Shown here in pieces: positions 23,668 to 35,016 of a DNA stretch of 64,000 bases. The stretch is from Anastatus disparis (lineage: Eukaryota; Arthropoda; Insecta; Hymenoptera; Eupelmidae), in the NCBI GenBank assembly GCA_017163975.1, contig JAFFSR010000092.1, positions 261,001 to 325,000 of the forward strand, in the 5' to 3' direction. A model generated the notes under the pieces. That model searched no databases. It was not told the origin of the DNA and worked only from the letters and a program-made list of their open reading frames with translations. Each line of letters opens with the position of its first letter. The stretch's first letter is position 1. The position numbers and the translations under genes are program-made.

Positions 23668-24663
23668 ATGAGTGCTTGGAGTAGTGGTGAATCAGAACCA
23701 AAAGAGGAGTATGCTGACGATCGGACTGGTGCATCACAACCAAATGCTTCTTCAGAAATCTTTGATAATCCTGAGAGAGATGACGGTGCATTTTTCGATT
23801 CTGTCTATTCCTCTTCCATAAAAGACTTTGTAGGTCATGCTAATTTTTATGAAAATATTCCTATACCAGAGCATACTCCATTAGCTTACTTTGAATTCTT
23901 TATGGATTCGAATATTTTTAAAGTCATTTTGGAACAAACAAATCTCTTCCAGAAGCAAAATTCCGATCCATTCCATTCTAATATTGCTCCATGGAAAGAT
24001 GTAACAGTAGAAGAATTGCAAATCTTTCTTGCTCTAACTATCAACATGGGCTATGTTCGTAAGTGTAATGTCAAAGATTATTGGAGTATGAATCCTCTAT
24101 TATCCACTCCAATATTCAGAAAATACATGATCCGTAATAGATATCTCCAAATTTTACGTTTTCTGCATTTTGAAAATAATAGGGACAATGCATGATCCTA
24201 CAAGAACCATCCTCTGAGGAAAATTAAACCTGTAATAGATTTTATAGATCAGAAATTTTCCTCTACTTTGCATCCTGGGAAAAACCTTTGCATTGATGAA
24301 AGTTTGATGCTGTGGAAAGGAAGATTAAAGTTCAAGCAATATTTACCCATCAAAAGATACAGGTTTGGTATAAAATTTTTCGAGTTGGTTGATTGTGAGA
24401 CTGGATTCCTAATACAATTCATTATCTGTACAGGAGCTCATACAGATTATGAAAAATTTGATTTGGGAATCTCTGGAGATATAGTAGTTGATTTCGTAAC
24501 ACCATATTTCAACAAAGGTCACGTTATCTTCATAGATAATTGGTACTCGTCTCCTCAACTTGCTAATTTTCTTCATGACAAAGATACTGGTATGTGTGGG
24601 ACCGTGAAGAAAACCAGAAAAAGAATGCCCAAGCTTGTCAGTAAATTGAACTATACAATATAA
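23668..24663 (+). pseudogene. piggyBac-like transposase, truncated
   Basis: Encodes a DDE_Tnp_1_7 (piggyBac-derived) transposase. Seen: the N-terminal block with NMGYVRKCNVKDYWS and the R-YLQILRFLHF motif, then CIDESLMLWKGR (first catalytic Asp), FELVDCETGF and HVIFIDNWYSSPQL (second catalytic Asp), then a K-RKRMPKL segment. One in-frame TGA at about 24193 splits the frame. A stop at about 24661 ends it before the third catalytic residue and the C-terminal cysteine-rich domain, and an LTR begins 25 bp later. The N-terminal start at 23668 is the first Met in frame; intact family members are usually near 550-600 residues, so nearly half is missing. Inactive. Confidence 0.8.
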
Positions 24664-24687
24664 CAATATGTATATATATATATTTAT

Positions 24688-25547
24688 TGTGACAACCTTG
24701 GGGATCAGGAGGTTGCACTAAGTTTTAAATAAACATAAGATGCGGAATCTAATTAATTAAATAAACCAAATAGAGACTTCATCGTAATAACCATACAATT
24801 ATAGCACACATGCTCAAGATGGACGCCAGCCGCGTATAGCATATGCGACGCCGTTTGCACTAGCAAAGGAACTATCGGCAAGAGTGAAAGCAGATAGTTA
24901 TATATAAAAAAAAGACACACGCAAAAAGGGCACGAGCACACAAAAAAATTATCATAGCACGAAGGAAAAATAAGCAAGAGGACGCGCACGAGATCGTCCA
25001 GCATACACTTCACAAAATTAAAGCAATAAATGATGTTATTTTATGCAGCACTAGAGCACTCGTAATAACACGAGGCTTGATTTTAAATAAAATAAGAGAA
25101 CTATAATTTATTGAAGCTACTTAATCTCACTCAAACTAAATATGATAACGGTAACACACAACCAGAAAAGTATTACGCAATATCGCAAGTCGAAACGCTC
25201 TTTACCGGACGCCGGCAACAGAAGGAACAATGCAATGGCATTCCTTCTTGTCTCTGCTTAGCTTCATCTCTCGTGCTGTACGCTGCGTGCGCTGCAAGAG
25301 AGAGACAAACGATCCTAAACGGACCCAAGCTCAGCTACTCGAGTCAAGCTGCTTGCTAGCCATATCAGTGCACATTATACAGGCTTTATAAATTCGCGCG
25401 TATATGCCAACGATTTTGGGTTTTGCTTTTAGATATTTGACTCACGTGGTCTGCTTTTCATCTTGCCAGAAGTTAGATGCTCCCTTCGGTCATCTATATC
25501 CGCTACAAATATACACTTAAGTAATATGGCCAATCTGCCATATTACA
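24688..25547 (-). repeat. LTR (3' LTR in element orientation)
   Basis: 860 bp, starts TGTGACAACC and ends ATATTACA on the plus strand. The adjoining polypurine tract at about 25548-25561 (poly-C on the plus strand) marks it as the downstream LTR. Confidence 0.85.
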
Positions 25548-25869
25548 TCCCCCCCCCCCCAACACACGGAAGTATACGGTGGAACCAGATACTTTCGTCA
25601 ACGCAAAAAAAGGCATAAGCTAAACAAAAAAAGAAAATTTATGTATCAAAAAAAAAAAATTTGCTTAAATTAAGATAGCCGTTGTTATCTGCAGCGGTGT
25701 AGAGTGTATTTATTATATTTAAAGGGGTAATTTAATAAACACACAAAATGGCTTAAATGATGGATTAGCTGAATGGTTCGTGAGTTTAGTTGATAAGGAT
25801 TTTAAATAGCTAAATATAATGCTGAAGGGTCAGTATAGGCATATTAATGATGGTATAAAAAAATTTTGC

Positions 25870-27440
25870 TGAATTAAGGGCTCAGGTCGATGGGTTGCTT
25901 TTTCGCGCATTGTAGCAGAGATGTACTCCACATAGCTAAAATTTGGGAGATCGTAGTTTTGCTCTGCTCACTCGCTCTGTCGATGCTCTGCTCGCTCACC
26001 CTTGTTTTGCTCTGCTCACTCGCTCTTGCATTGCTCTGCTCGTATGCTCTGATTTGACTCTGCTCGCTCGCTCTGTGAATGCTCTGCACGCTCGCTATGG
26101 TTTTGCTCTCCTCGATCGCTCTTTTTATGCTCGTCTCGCATGCTCTGGTTTGGCTCTGTTCGCTTGCTCTTGCTCTTCTCTGCTCGCTCGCTCTTGCTCT
26201 GCTCTGCTCGCTCGCTCTGTTGACACTGGGTGCAGTCACTGATACGGACGTTGATTTGTTCACAGCCATAGCATTACATAGCCTGAGAACATTCTCGCAA
26301 CCAGTGTCCTAAGCTACTTCACCTGAAGTACGGTTCTACCTGCTTTCGCCAAAAGTTTTTCCTAATTGGCGGTAGGTTTGTCTTTGGTTCTGCTTTATTT
26401 GCTCGGCTCGCTCTTCGAGTTTTATTCTTTGCTCTTTGTTTGGGGCGACGATTTTCTTTCTGTACGCGCTCGCTCTTATTTGACGTCTTAGCTAAAGGGG
26501 TTACAGGGTGATTGCTAGTAATTAATGCTAACACTGGCATTGGGTGTTGATGCATCGGAGCATCTTCAAGTTTAAGGGGAAAAATAAAAGCAGTTTCGTT
26601 TAATTTAGACGAATTTATACCAGTGCAAGCTGTAGTAGGGAATAAGGATTCATCCGGAGCTGGAGGGGGTCGGCATACATTTTTCTGGGCTCTGCAAGTT
26701 TCTTCTTTCTGGTTCAACCATTGCAGTTCTTTGAAGTTATTAGCATAACTTGTATGCTCTGCTGCAGGTGGTTGCTTTATAGGATTTGCTGCAATGGTTG
26801 AAAAAAGGGGTGGCTGTATTAAAGGTTGTGAGACGGGCAGATATCCAGAAGGTGATGTAATATACGGTACATGACTCCATGGACTAGGATAAGAAAGGAA
26901 ATATGGGTATGTATAAAAATAAGGAGTTGGTGCACTATCATACCTTCTATGGTACGTCTTTGCAGTATTAGTAGGGAGGGTATTAGTTGCTCTTACAGGA
27001 TGAGGTATGCTCGCTGTACTAAAAGAAAGACATGTAGTAGTGGTACACGTGGTCGATGAGCTGATAGTTGCGTTGCTATTGCTAGGAGGAATAGGATTTT
27101 CTAAGCTATCCGAGAGATAAGCGAATTGATTGCACGCGCTTTGCTCTGTTGGGAGGTTATCAAATTCTAGCCGCGAATCATATGTCGTCTCATCTATTAT
27201 TATTTTTCAAACATCGGCTCTTTCGCCGAGATGTCGTCTAAGCTCATTATTCAAAACTCTTTCTTTAAACATCGGAATACTTTCGGCCATGCTCACTCCT
27301 CGCTCGCTGTATTTAAAGAGCTGCTCCGCGGATAGTCGGTCTACTATCCGCGCGATTTCGTCCGCTGCTTTAAAAACTTCATTCCTATATATATGCTCAA
27401 AAATCCATAAGGGCTCTACATTTAACTGTTTGCTTATCAT
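25870..27440 (-). pseudogene. gag-like gene with zinc knuckles and an octapeptide tail
   Basis: One reading frame runs from Met at 27440 leftward, broken by TGA at about 27207, TGA at 26319 and TAA at about 26271. The N-terminus is helical and charged (MISKQLNVEPLWIF, AADEIARIVDRL). The middle is rich in Pro, Ser, Thr and Tyr, followed by a basic stretch. Past 26319, still in frame, comes a knuckle-like pattern (GHWLREC, CYGCEQI, CTQCQQ) as in insect Gypsy gag proteins. After that come about eleven copies of an 8-residue repeat of the SERAEQSK type. Gag would package RNA and form particles; pol must come from elsewhere. The first two parts are directly visible; the knuckle assignment is inference from spacing. 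Confidence 0.6.
25960..26230 (-). repeat. 24-bp minisatellite inside gag
   Basis: About eleven units of 24 bp (plus strand: GCTCTGCTCGCTCGCTCT core). The length keeps the reading frame, so it encodes an 8-residue repeat in every frame. Confidence 0.8.
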
Positions 27441-28639
27441 ATTTACAATAAAAGGCTGTTACACTACACAAGGATACGCACAAAGAAAAATTTATTACTA
27501 ATAATTAATGCTATGGTGAGATCCTATCTCAGGAGGTTCAAATAAGAATTTTCTACACAATAGCTCTGGCTTGCAACAAAAGGAAAAAAAAAGAATAGTT
27601 AAATGCTTTATAATTATCAAAAAGTAAAAGAAAACAAAGCTAAGTTGGATTAGCGCTACAACAAATATTTATTTATAGTAAATAGAATTGTCTAATAGTC
27701 AATTAATTTTATATAGCACGCTCGTAATACTTAAGAGTTAAAAATTAAAATTTAAGAAAAGCCAGATGCACGTTAAAGCAAAAGAAAATTATGCGTAAGC
27801 TATTGTGTACCGGCAACGCACTAAGGTAGTCATTATAGTGATATATTCCGTGCAAGCACAAATAGGAATATAGATTGCTCAGCGCACTTAAGATACTCAT
27901 GTATATTATATATAAAAAAAAACAGCTTTGCTTAATATGGAGTTGCAAGAAACGTAGTGCTAAAATATGATAAAGCTAGAGGGAAATGAGCTGCAGGGTA
28001 ACACAAGTAAAGACAAATACAAGCAGCGATGCAATGATATATATGTATGTGTATCGAAATATATATATATATATATATATGTATGAATATTTAGATGCGA
28101 TGCTATTATTAAATAAATTATTTAGCTTAACGGCATGTCGGAGCTGTAGCAATCAAGTTTTGCTTTTTTTATTTTATCAATATCCTTTTAAATTCTTAAA
28201 TTAAACAAATATAATGACTTGTCCGCACTAAAGCTATATTTATACAATAATTTTTGTTAAAATATAAAATCATTTGGACTTGTTATTTTTTTATGAGCTT
28301 GGATTGGAAATTAGATATCAAACTCGACAAACCTAACCTTAAAATACGACATATTGAAAGTTTTTATTATAACTTTGTATGTATAATATTTTGGTGGATT
28401 TCTTGAGTTGTCCGCACTAGAGTTTAATCTTACAAATTTTTTCTTTGTAGCAAAGAAAGTCGATTAAACGCATCGTTTATTCATAAGTTAAGATTGGAAA
28501 TATTATTAGAAGGTGGACAGCTTCGTCATGCTCTTAAGGCTCGCGCTCAAGAAAATTAAAAAAACAATGCTCTATGTATATACAAAAAAAATGTGCAAGC
28601 AAACCGTTTAGCTCAAAAAAATGAATAAAAGAAAAAATA

Positions 28640-29319
28640 TTTTTTCTTATCCCCTGGCGAAAAGTACGTCGAAAGACGTCTACTTTCTGAGAGAGAAGTT
28701 AAGCATTATCTACGGCGGCTCGGCGCACTAGCGATGCGCAATCGTGTTGACGCTCTGTTTTTCACGGCAGTTAAGAATAGAGAGGGCTACGTCTATCCTT
28801 CTCTGTCCGCCGGCGTTAGACATTGACTCTCTCCCTCTCTCTTTCTTTTTCATACAGAATAGAGAGGGTTGCGTCTATCCTTCTCTGTCCACCGGCTTTA
28901 AGAATTGACTCTCTCCCTCTCTCTTTCTTTCTCTTATATGTACAATAAAGGTAGCCGCGAATGGAGGGGGCTATGTCTAGCCTTCTTTGCCGGTTACAAC
29001 AAGCAGTATATCTTTTTCTTTATTTTTCTTATATAGTAATTTTAAATATTTTATTATTAAAACCTAACTTGTTTTATTTTGTGAATTATAAATTGCAGTG
29101 TGTTATAAAGTGTGTAAATTATAAAATGTGAGTGAAATATTGATGGTTTATTTTAATGATTTATCATCAGTGGGAGAGGGGCAGAGAAGGATAGAGCATA
29201 CTCGGTCAATAGCAGCAAGCGATTCATCGCGGTATTTTTATTTTAATGATTTATCATCAAAAACGAATTATCACAACGGGTAAGTTGGACGTACTTTTCG
29301 CCGGGAATAAGAAAAAATC
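28640..29319. mobile_element. TIR-bounded insert within the LTR element leader
   Basis: Inverted repeats of about 32 bp (TTTTTTCTTATCCCCTGGCG, then AAAAGTACGTC) bound a 0.68-kb segment. The interior holds two to three tandem copies of a unit of about 90 bp (28770-28975) with GTCTATCCTTCTCTGTCC and TCTCTCCCTCTCTCTTTCTT. No ORF. The GGCGAAAAGTAC motif also occurs in the 135-bp satellite, so these TIRs may be related to it. Confidence 0.5.
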
Positions 29320-29332
29320 GTATATTCACCTC

Positions 29333-29428
29333 GGGAGAGAAGTTGACCATCAATTGCTCGCGTATTTGCCCCCTCGCTGCGCTCGGGGGCAAATCTTACG
29401 CGAGCATTTAATGGTCAACTTCTCTCCC
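29333..29428. repeat. Strong hairpin (imperfect palindrome)
   Basis: Arms of about 40 bp (GGGAGAGAAGTTGACCATCA and its complement) around a GC-rich loop region CTCGCTGCGCTCG. It would fold stably as RNA or single-stranded DNA. Function unknown. Confidence 0.75.
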
Positions 29429-29657
29429 TAGGTTAATAATATACTATTATATCTTTGCTTACTGCACGCTCTTAAAAAAAAGTTGCTGCAAAATAAATGT
29501 TGCGGTTACCTCATACCAAGCGACGCCAAGAACAAAAATAGCCGCCAGAGCGCCTCCTTTCAGCCTCGTCGTGTGTGCGTCGTTCGTAATGGCGACCACG
29601 TGGCGAAGCGGAAACGCATGAATAGAAAAATATTTTTTCCGCTGGCATAGTCAATTG

Positions 29658-29822
29658 TCTTTCACTTAAAGCACAGTATTTTTTTTTACAGCACAGTTTC
29701 TTTTTCTTTTATTTTAAGCGCAGTTTTTCTCCTATTTTACGCACAGTTTTATTTTCTTTTTAATTTTTAAGCACAGATTTTTCTATTATTTTTAAGCACA
29801 AATTTTTTTCTTTTTAATTTTC
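29658..29822. repeat. Degenerate tandem repeat with AAGCACAG motif
   Basis: About six T-rich units of 25-30 bp, each with AAGCACAG or a variant, in the leader between LTR and gag. Confidence 0.65.
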
Positions 29823-29887
29823 AATCATATGATTCTAAACAAAAATTTTCACCGAAATTTTTGTCGACCCACGTTGGCTGCGCCGGT

Positions 29888-30747
29888 TGTGACAACCTTA
29901 GGGATCAGGAGGTTGCACTAAGTTTTAAATAAAGATAAGATGCAGAATCTAATTAATAAAATGAACCAAAAAGAGACTTTATTATAATAACCATACAATT
30001 ATAGCACGCGCGCTCAAGATGGACGCTAGCCGTGTATAGCGTACGCGACGCCGCTTGCACTAGCAAAGGAACTATCGGCAAGAGTAAAAGCAAATAGTTG
30101 TATATGAAAAAAGACACACGCAAAAAGGGCACGAGCACACAATAAAAAGTATAATGGCACGAAGGAAAAATAAGCAACAGGACGCGCACGAGATCGCCCG
30201 GCACACACGTCGCAAAATTAAAGCAATGAATGATGTTATTTTATGCAGCACTAGAGCACTCGCAATAACACAAGGCTTGATTTTAAATAAAATAAAAGAA
30301 CTATAATTTATTAAAGCTACTTAGTCTCACTTACACTAAATATGATAATGGTAACACACAACCAGAAAAGTATTACGCAATATCGCAAGTCGAAACGCTC
30401 TTTACCGGACGCCGGCGACAGAAGGAATAATGCAATGGCATTCCTTCTCGTCTCTGCTCAGCTTCATCTCTCGTGCTGTACGCTGCGCGCGCTGCAAGAG
30501 AGAGACAAACGATCCTAAACGGACCCAAGCTCAGCTACTCGAGTCAAGCTGCTTGCTAGCCATATCAGTGCACATTATACGGATTTTATAAATTCGCGCG
30601 TGTGTGCTAATGATTTTGGGTTATGCTTTTAGATATTTGACTCGCATGGTCTGAATTCCGTCCTGCCAGAAGTTAGATGCTCCTTTCTGTCGTCTATATC
30701 CGCTACAAATATACACTTAAGTAATATGGCCAATTTGCCATGTTACA
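29888..30747 (-). repeat. LTR (5' LTR in element orientation)
   Basis: 860 bp, matching 24688-25547 with scattered substitutions and small compensating indels. Transcription of the element would start here and run leftward. Confidence 0.85.
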
Positions 30748-31062
30748 ATATATTCTTTTTTTTCTTTATATCTTTCAAAAATATTACATATCTAACGTTT
30801 TTTTATTGAACAAAAAACAAAAAAAAATGTTTTTTTAAAATTTAATACATAAATTTGTTTCTCTTATAATATTGTAATAATGTAAAATATTTTTATGTTT
30901 TGAAAAATTCATAGAAAATATGGTATACTTATATTTGTTATAATTTGTTAAACTACATTTTCAATACCTAATATTTTTATAAATTATATAAAATATTCCA
31001 ATGTTCCATCATTTATTTTAATAATATAAAAATAATGTTTTTTTAAATTTTATATAAGACTA
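30748..31062. other. AT-rich spacer, nothing recognised
   Basis: T-rich non-coding sequence between the LTR and the small MITE. Confidence 0.5.
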
Positions 31063-31235
31063 CCCTGTAAGAAAATTAACCACATTTTGGCGATCTTTTA
31101 CTGGTCAACGCATGTTAAAATGACACTTATTTAAAAATTCTGTTTAAAATATTTCCAGAATTTCTAGATAAATATTATTTTAAGATGCGGTAATCAGTAA
31201 GATATTGCCAAAAAATGATTAATTTTCTTACAAGG
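31063..31235. mobile_element. 173-bp MITE with TA target duplication
   Basis: The TIR reads CCCTGTAAGAAAATTAAC on the left. The right end gives the complement with one missing C. TA flanks both sides (31061-31062, 31236-31237). Non-coding. The terminal CCCTGT resembles the other TA-flanked elements in this window. Confidence 0.75.
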
Positions 31236-31476
31236 TAATTATTGAATCAAGTTTTTGTCTTTACGTATGTTTGTTATAATTAAGATAAGTGATTGTTAGA
31301 AAAAAATAATTACTCATCGTTTTTTATTATTCTCTTTGTAATTAACTCATTTTTCAAACATTGTAAAAATATACGATACTGTTTTAAAATCACTGTTGTT
31401 ATATTGAATTATCTGAATAATGAAAGGAGAGATAAGGGGAGGGATTGATGACAGTGAAGAATGTATTAAAAACGAA

Positions 31477-31538
31477 AGTAGATAAGCTATACCGATTCCA
31501 ATTCATACTGATTCTAATTCACCTTAATTAGAATTGAT
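31477..31538 (+). repeat. Left terminal inverted repeat of the provirus
   Basis: Matches the complement of 56964-57025 with about four mismatches. Downstream (31540-31790), the element repeats GAATTCACCTGAAGTAGAAT-type motifs several times that have no counterpart at the right end. Confidence 0.8.
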
Positions 31539-31812
31539 ATGAGATCGAATCGGTATAGAGGTGGGGGGCTAGTTCGAATTCACCTGAAGTAGAGGTGAAG
31601 TAGAATTAGCTTAAGATTTTTTTAAGTAAAATCAGTATAGAGATGGGGGGCCAGTTTGAATTCACCTCGGTATGAATTCGAATCGATATAGAGGTAGGGG
31701 GACCAGTTCGAATTCACCTGAAGTAGAATTGCAGAAACGAGTTGGAGTGGGGAGATTGATTCTAATTCATGTGAAGCAGAATTATTTGTCCATTATCTAC
31801 TTAGTTAAAAAC

Positions 31813-32396
31813 TTATAGCTTTTTATATTTTATATATTTAGATGGCATTTGTAATTTATATTTTTCATAGTAATCTTTCCATGTTGTTTTCTCATCCTTC
31901 ACCTTTTTATCAGGTGGAAGAAGAGGAGTGTACTCTGAACAATTTTGAGTGGTATGACTTGGAGTCTGTCCCATGATGAAACGAATGTGAATCACGATTT
32001 GTTCACTTTTTATAGGAAGTGATGGGAGCCCCAACCTTCGCCCCCATCTGTGAGGTACAACCAAGAATCGCCACTTGTGAATCTCTTACTCCGAGAAGTG
32101 CACTCGTGACTCGTATACCTGTCCGTTAACTTCCAAGCGCTTATGTCAAGGAGAACTCGAGACCTTTTTCCGTTGTCATCATCTAAATACTTCACAAACA
32201 ACTTAAAATTTTTAATGGCCTTTTGGAATAAAAATGCGCCATTTGTGATCTAAAGTTGCCATCAATCTAAACTTATCCTTACATTTAACTGGTCTAAACT
32301 CACTTAATAAGTCTGATCTTTCTTCAAGGGGAATATATTCCCAATGGCACGATGAACGCGTCCACGAGCTGCCTCGTTGAATTTATCAAGATCCAT
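31813..32396 (-). pseudogene. Small OB-fold-like protein, copy A, frameshifted
   Basis: Starts at Met 32396 with MDLDKFNEAARGR, the same opening as the gene at 40750-41049 (MDISKFNAIARGG). The reading moves to a second frame near 32330 (FRPVKCKDKFRLMATLDHKW, then FIPK) and to a third near 32225 (KLFVKYLDDDNGKRSRV), so at least two frameshifts are present. It ends with an unrelated tail containing WLYLTDGGEGWGSHHFL, a motif block that recurs in this element. A second open stretch continues to 31813 in another frame. The beta-strand pattern and small size suggest an OB-fold single-strand DNA-binding protein; that is inference. Confidence 0.5.
32020..32085 (-). repeat. Repeated block 1 (W-x-Y-L-T-D motif)
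   Basis: Minus-strand sequence with GGTTGTACCTCACAGATG and GGTTGGGGCTCCCATCA. Related blocks occur at 32545-32610 (same strand) and 46288-46337 (opposite strand). Confidence 0.65.
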
Positions 32397-32648
32397 ATTT
32401 TTCTGATAAATAATTCTAAGTTTACTTAGCAGAGTCTGATAAATGAATGACTCGAACTGGTTCGGGAGTTCTCTTAAGTAGCGGTTGAGCCGTGACTACT
32501 GCGCAGATCTCCCCCTCCATAGGATGACATTGAACAAAAACTTTGTTTTTAGGAAGTGGTGAGAGCCCTGACTATCGCCCTCCACCTGTGAGATACATCC
32601 ATAAAGCATTATCTCTCCTTTTTACTTCCTATGGTAGCATAAATCAAG

Positions 32649-33119
32649 TTATTTATTTTTAGTAAAGTATTTTTTCATAAGTCTGACATTGTGCAGAGTA
32701 CAACGAGCTTTGTATGAATCAATGTGATTAGGGCAAACAGTCACAAGCTTTATTTTATCAGCTGGTGGAAAACCCATTTCTGTGACGTCATAAACTTTGA
32801 ACTTGAAGCGTTCTAGCCATTTTTTTCTTATGCTACCCACGACAAAAATTTTGGTCGCATCATGCAAGGCTTCTCTAAGAATATTGCCTACGTCAGTATA
32901 GGGAATGGTACCAGAGTTCCATGATAAACCATGGTAATAATATTTCAACCACGTATTTTGTTCTTTGTACTCGTCCGAAAGTCTACGCCAGGAATATGGT
33001 TTGTTGAAAAGGAGTACCAAAGGTTCGGTATCATCGTTGAGCGGCATTACAGCCAACTCTTTGAGAATATAGTCATCACCAGACTGTTTGAAACCCTGCA
33101 TATCCACTAAGTACTCCAT
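32649..33119 (-). CDS. Uncharacterised 'D-x-QGF' family protein, copy 1 (intact)
   Basis: About 156 residues from the Met at 33119 (MEYLVDMQGF); an in-frame Met six codons upstream (33137) is possible, but the paralogues start at M-E/K-Y. Conserved blocks are D-x-QGFK at the N-terminus, LKELAVMPL, YHGLSWNSG near the middle, K-KWLERF, DVTEMGFP, and a C-terminal C-x2-H...C-x3-NV pattern. The order of acidic and His/Cys positions loosely resembles a DEDDh-type RNase-H-fold exonuclease with lost catalytic residues; this is speculation. It is the only copy of three without stops or introns. It lies downstream of, and on the same strand as, the capsid genes. Function unknown. Confidence 0.7.
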   Translation of the reverse strand: MEYLVDMQGFKQSGDDYILKELAVMPLNDDTEPLVLLFNKPYSWRRLSDEYKEQNTWLKYYYHGLSWNSGTIPYTDVGNILREALHDATKIFVVGSIRKKWLERFKFKVYDVTEMGFPPADKIKLVTVCPNHIDSYKARCTLHNVRLMKKYFTKNK

Positions 33120-33187
33120 GCTGATAACTTTTTTCACAATTCTGATTCACTGTCGGTATTTGCACGAGTGTCTTCCCAGTCCATAAC

Positions 33188-33667
33188 TCAATCACTGAAA
33201 TCACTGAAATACAACTTTTGTATTGATTTAACGTTGTTCACAGCACATGTATTTTTATACATGCAATTATGATGTGAACAAGAGACTGTTTTAGTTAGCC
33301 GTTGATCAAAATGAAGAATACCCAGTTCACTAATATCCACAACTTTAAAATCAAACTTCTCTAACCACTCTTTTTTCACTTCACCAATCACAAAAACTTA
33401 TGTAGCGTTCTGCAGAGTTTGTCAAAGGATTTTTTCTATTTCAGTATAGTCGTGATCTCCAGAATTCCAAGCTAGTCCATGATAGCAAAGCTCGAGCCAG
33501 AGACTTTCACGCTTGTATTTTGTAGTTAACTTTTTCCAAGGAAAAGGTGGTTTGAAAATATGCACCGTTGGTTCAGACAATTCAACAAGAGGAACAACAG
33601 CCAACTCTTTTAAAACAAACTCTTTACCTGGCTTTTTGAAACCTTGTAAGTCCAATGCGTATTCCAT
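33188..33667 (-). pseudogene. 'D-x-QGF' family protein, copy 2 (two in-frame stops)
   Basis: Same family as 32649-33119: MEYALDLQGFKK, KELAVVPL, YHGLAWNSGD, VIGEVKKEWLEKF, VVDISELG, then a C-terminal S-H-H-N-C...C-A-V-N-N-V pattern. The frame is continuous but broken by TGA at about 33419-33421 and TAA at about 33395, in the segment joining the two halves. It lies 50-70 bp upstream of copy 1 and about 100 bp downstream of the capsid gene, so the two left copies are a tandem duplication. Confidence 0.7.
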
Positions 33668-33771
33668 CTTGTTAAAGAATGAGATCTCAGCTCGCTCTCG
33701 CTTTCTTATATCCTACTATCCCCACTCCTTTGCAGACTATCCCCTCTCCTTTGCAGACTATCCCCACTCCT

Positions 33772-34995
33772 TTAGACTAATTTTCTGACATCACCGCTTA
33801 TGGCGTTGTATTCTATGATTCTATCATGTAAGATTAGACAGTAAGCTGAAGTTCCAACTGGAAAGTTTTGTTTGGTCTCGAATTCAAGACGAACATCAAC
33901 TAAAGCACTCTTCAGAGAATCGTTTTGTTTTGAACAATCGATGACTATCAGTGGCATGTGATTGATATAATCTGATTTTTTCAGCATTGGCTCTGACTCC
34001 TTCCCATAGTATGCATTTTGGAAATTAGCGTACATATCGTATAATATTGCATACAGATTATTGACAATATCAAGATTCATATTTCCGTAAGGATAGTATG
34101 TAGAATTGAGAAATAGTTTTACACTGCTCAAATCGCAGTGATCGAACTGACTAGCGTTAGCAGTTTTTTGTCCTTTTTGATTTGTCTGGAAACCAAGAAT
34201 GATAAAACGAGGCTTCTCCAGCTGATTAGATGTTTTGACTGTCCATACATGTCTCGTTGATGCCGGTAATAATGGATATTCGTATGATTCCCAGGAACGA
34301 AAACTCATTGAGATAGGTTTATTTTTCTCGATTTGTCGAAGCATGCGAATTTTACATTCTTCGGATAACTGTATGTGAGGCATAAGCCACTCGATCCTTA
34401 AAAGATCAATTTTGAAATCTTCGTAAGCATTAGTAGCATTCGGTGATCGTATTACTGCGTTAATATCGTTTCTGGATCTCGTGAGGATAAGTTCATGTTT
34501 AACATTGACTATGATTTTGCGATAATCTTCGGCAAAGCCTAAAATCATACTGAGAGGCATAAAAATATCAAAATAGCCATTGTTATTAATGATCTTCCGA
34601 GTTTCCGTTATATCAATCCAACCAGCATTTTTAATAATCGAACTCTGACTAGGGTTGAGTGATACCCAACCCTTCATAACGGTGGTCAATCCCACATTCT
34701 CACAGCGCTCTATAGCATTAGTTTCATAGCGAACTTCCTCGAATAGATGACAGGTGCCATTATTAACTAAGTAAGTTCTTGCTAAAGCAGTGCAATCTTG
34801 TTGAGTTGATTTTCCCACTATGTGTAGAGAACTCCGCGAAGGCAAAAGATTTAAATTTTGATGTTGAATTGATATACAAATTTCATCGCTATTATTGAAA
34901 TTTGACGAGGTGTAAGACTAGTACGAATGCACCTTACAGTGAGCTATTGTCTTATCCAATGTTACTCCTGTCCTTATGTTTGAAATTTCTTCCAT
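33772..34995 (-). pseudogene. Major capsid protein (adintovirus hexon-like, double jelly roll)
   Basis: Forms the icosahedral shell in related viruses. The frame starts at ATG 34995 (MEEISNIRTGVTL), has one TAG at 34918-34920, and then runs uninterrupted to 33772, 407 codons in all. Features typical of arthropod Polinton/adintovirus capsids include LPSRSSLHIVGK after the N-terminus, GYFDIFMPLSMILGF-type hydrophobic beta-strand blocks, and FLNSTYYPYGNMNLD in the second half. Length is slightly short for the family (often 430-500). Identification rests on remembered family resemblance and on position next to penton, protease and ATPase. The single stop makes this copy defective unless suppressed. 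Confidence 0.75.
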
Positions 34996-35016
34996 TTCTT
35001 TGAAAACAGCAAAAAA

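Larger units (their letters stand above)
24688..30747 (-). mobile_element. Non-autonomous LTR retrotransposon (gag-only)
   Basis: Two direct repeats of exactly 860 bp (24688-25547, 29888-30747) with TGT/ACA ends bound a 4.34-kb interior. Read on the minus strand, a run of about 14 G just upstream of the left LTR is a polypurine tract, and ACCGGCGCAGCCAACGTGGG just after the right LTR is a candidate primer-binding region, so the element points leftward. The interior holds one gag-like gene and no recognisable protease, reverse transcriptase or integrase. Flanking bases do not give a clean 5-bp target duplication; the left flank is a TA-rich repeat. LTR divergence indicates age. Most likely Ty3/Gypsy-derived. 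Confidence 0.8.

Noticed and set aside
23468..23791. 107-codon minus-strand ORF opposite the piggyBac start
   Set aside because: Overlaps the 5' end of a recognised transposase in antisense and shows no family resemblance.
24753..25013. ORFs inside the two LTRs (also 29953-30204)
   Set aside because: The same frame appears in both LTR copies with frame-disrupting differences; it is regulatory repeat sequence, not a gene.
24688..30747. LTR element read in the plus direction
   Set aside because: The G-rich polypurine tract and the gag-like frame both point to the minus strand; no primer-binding or purine tract fits the plus orientation.
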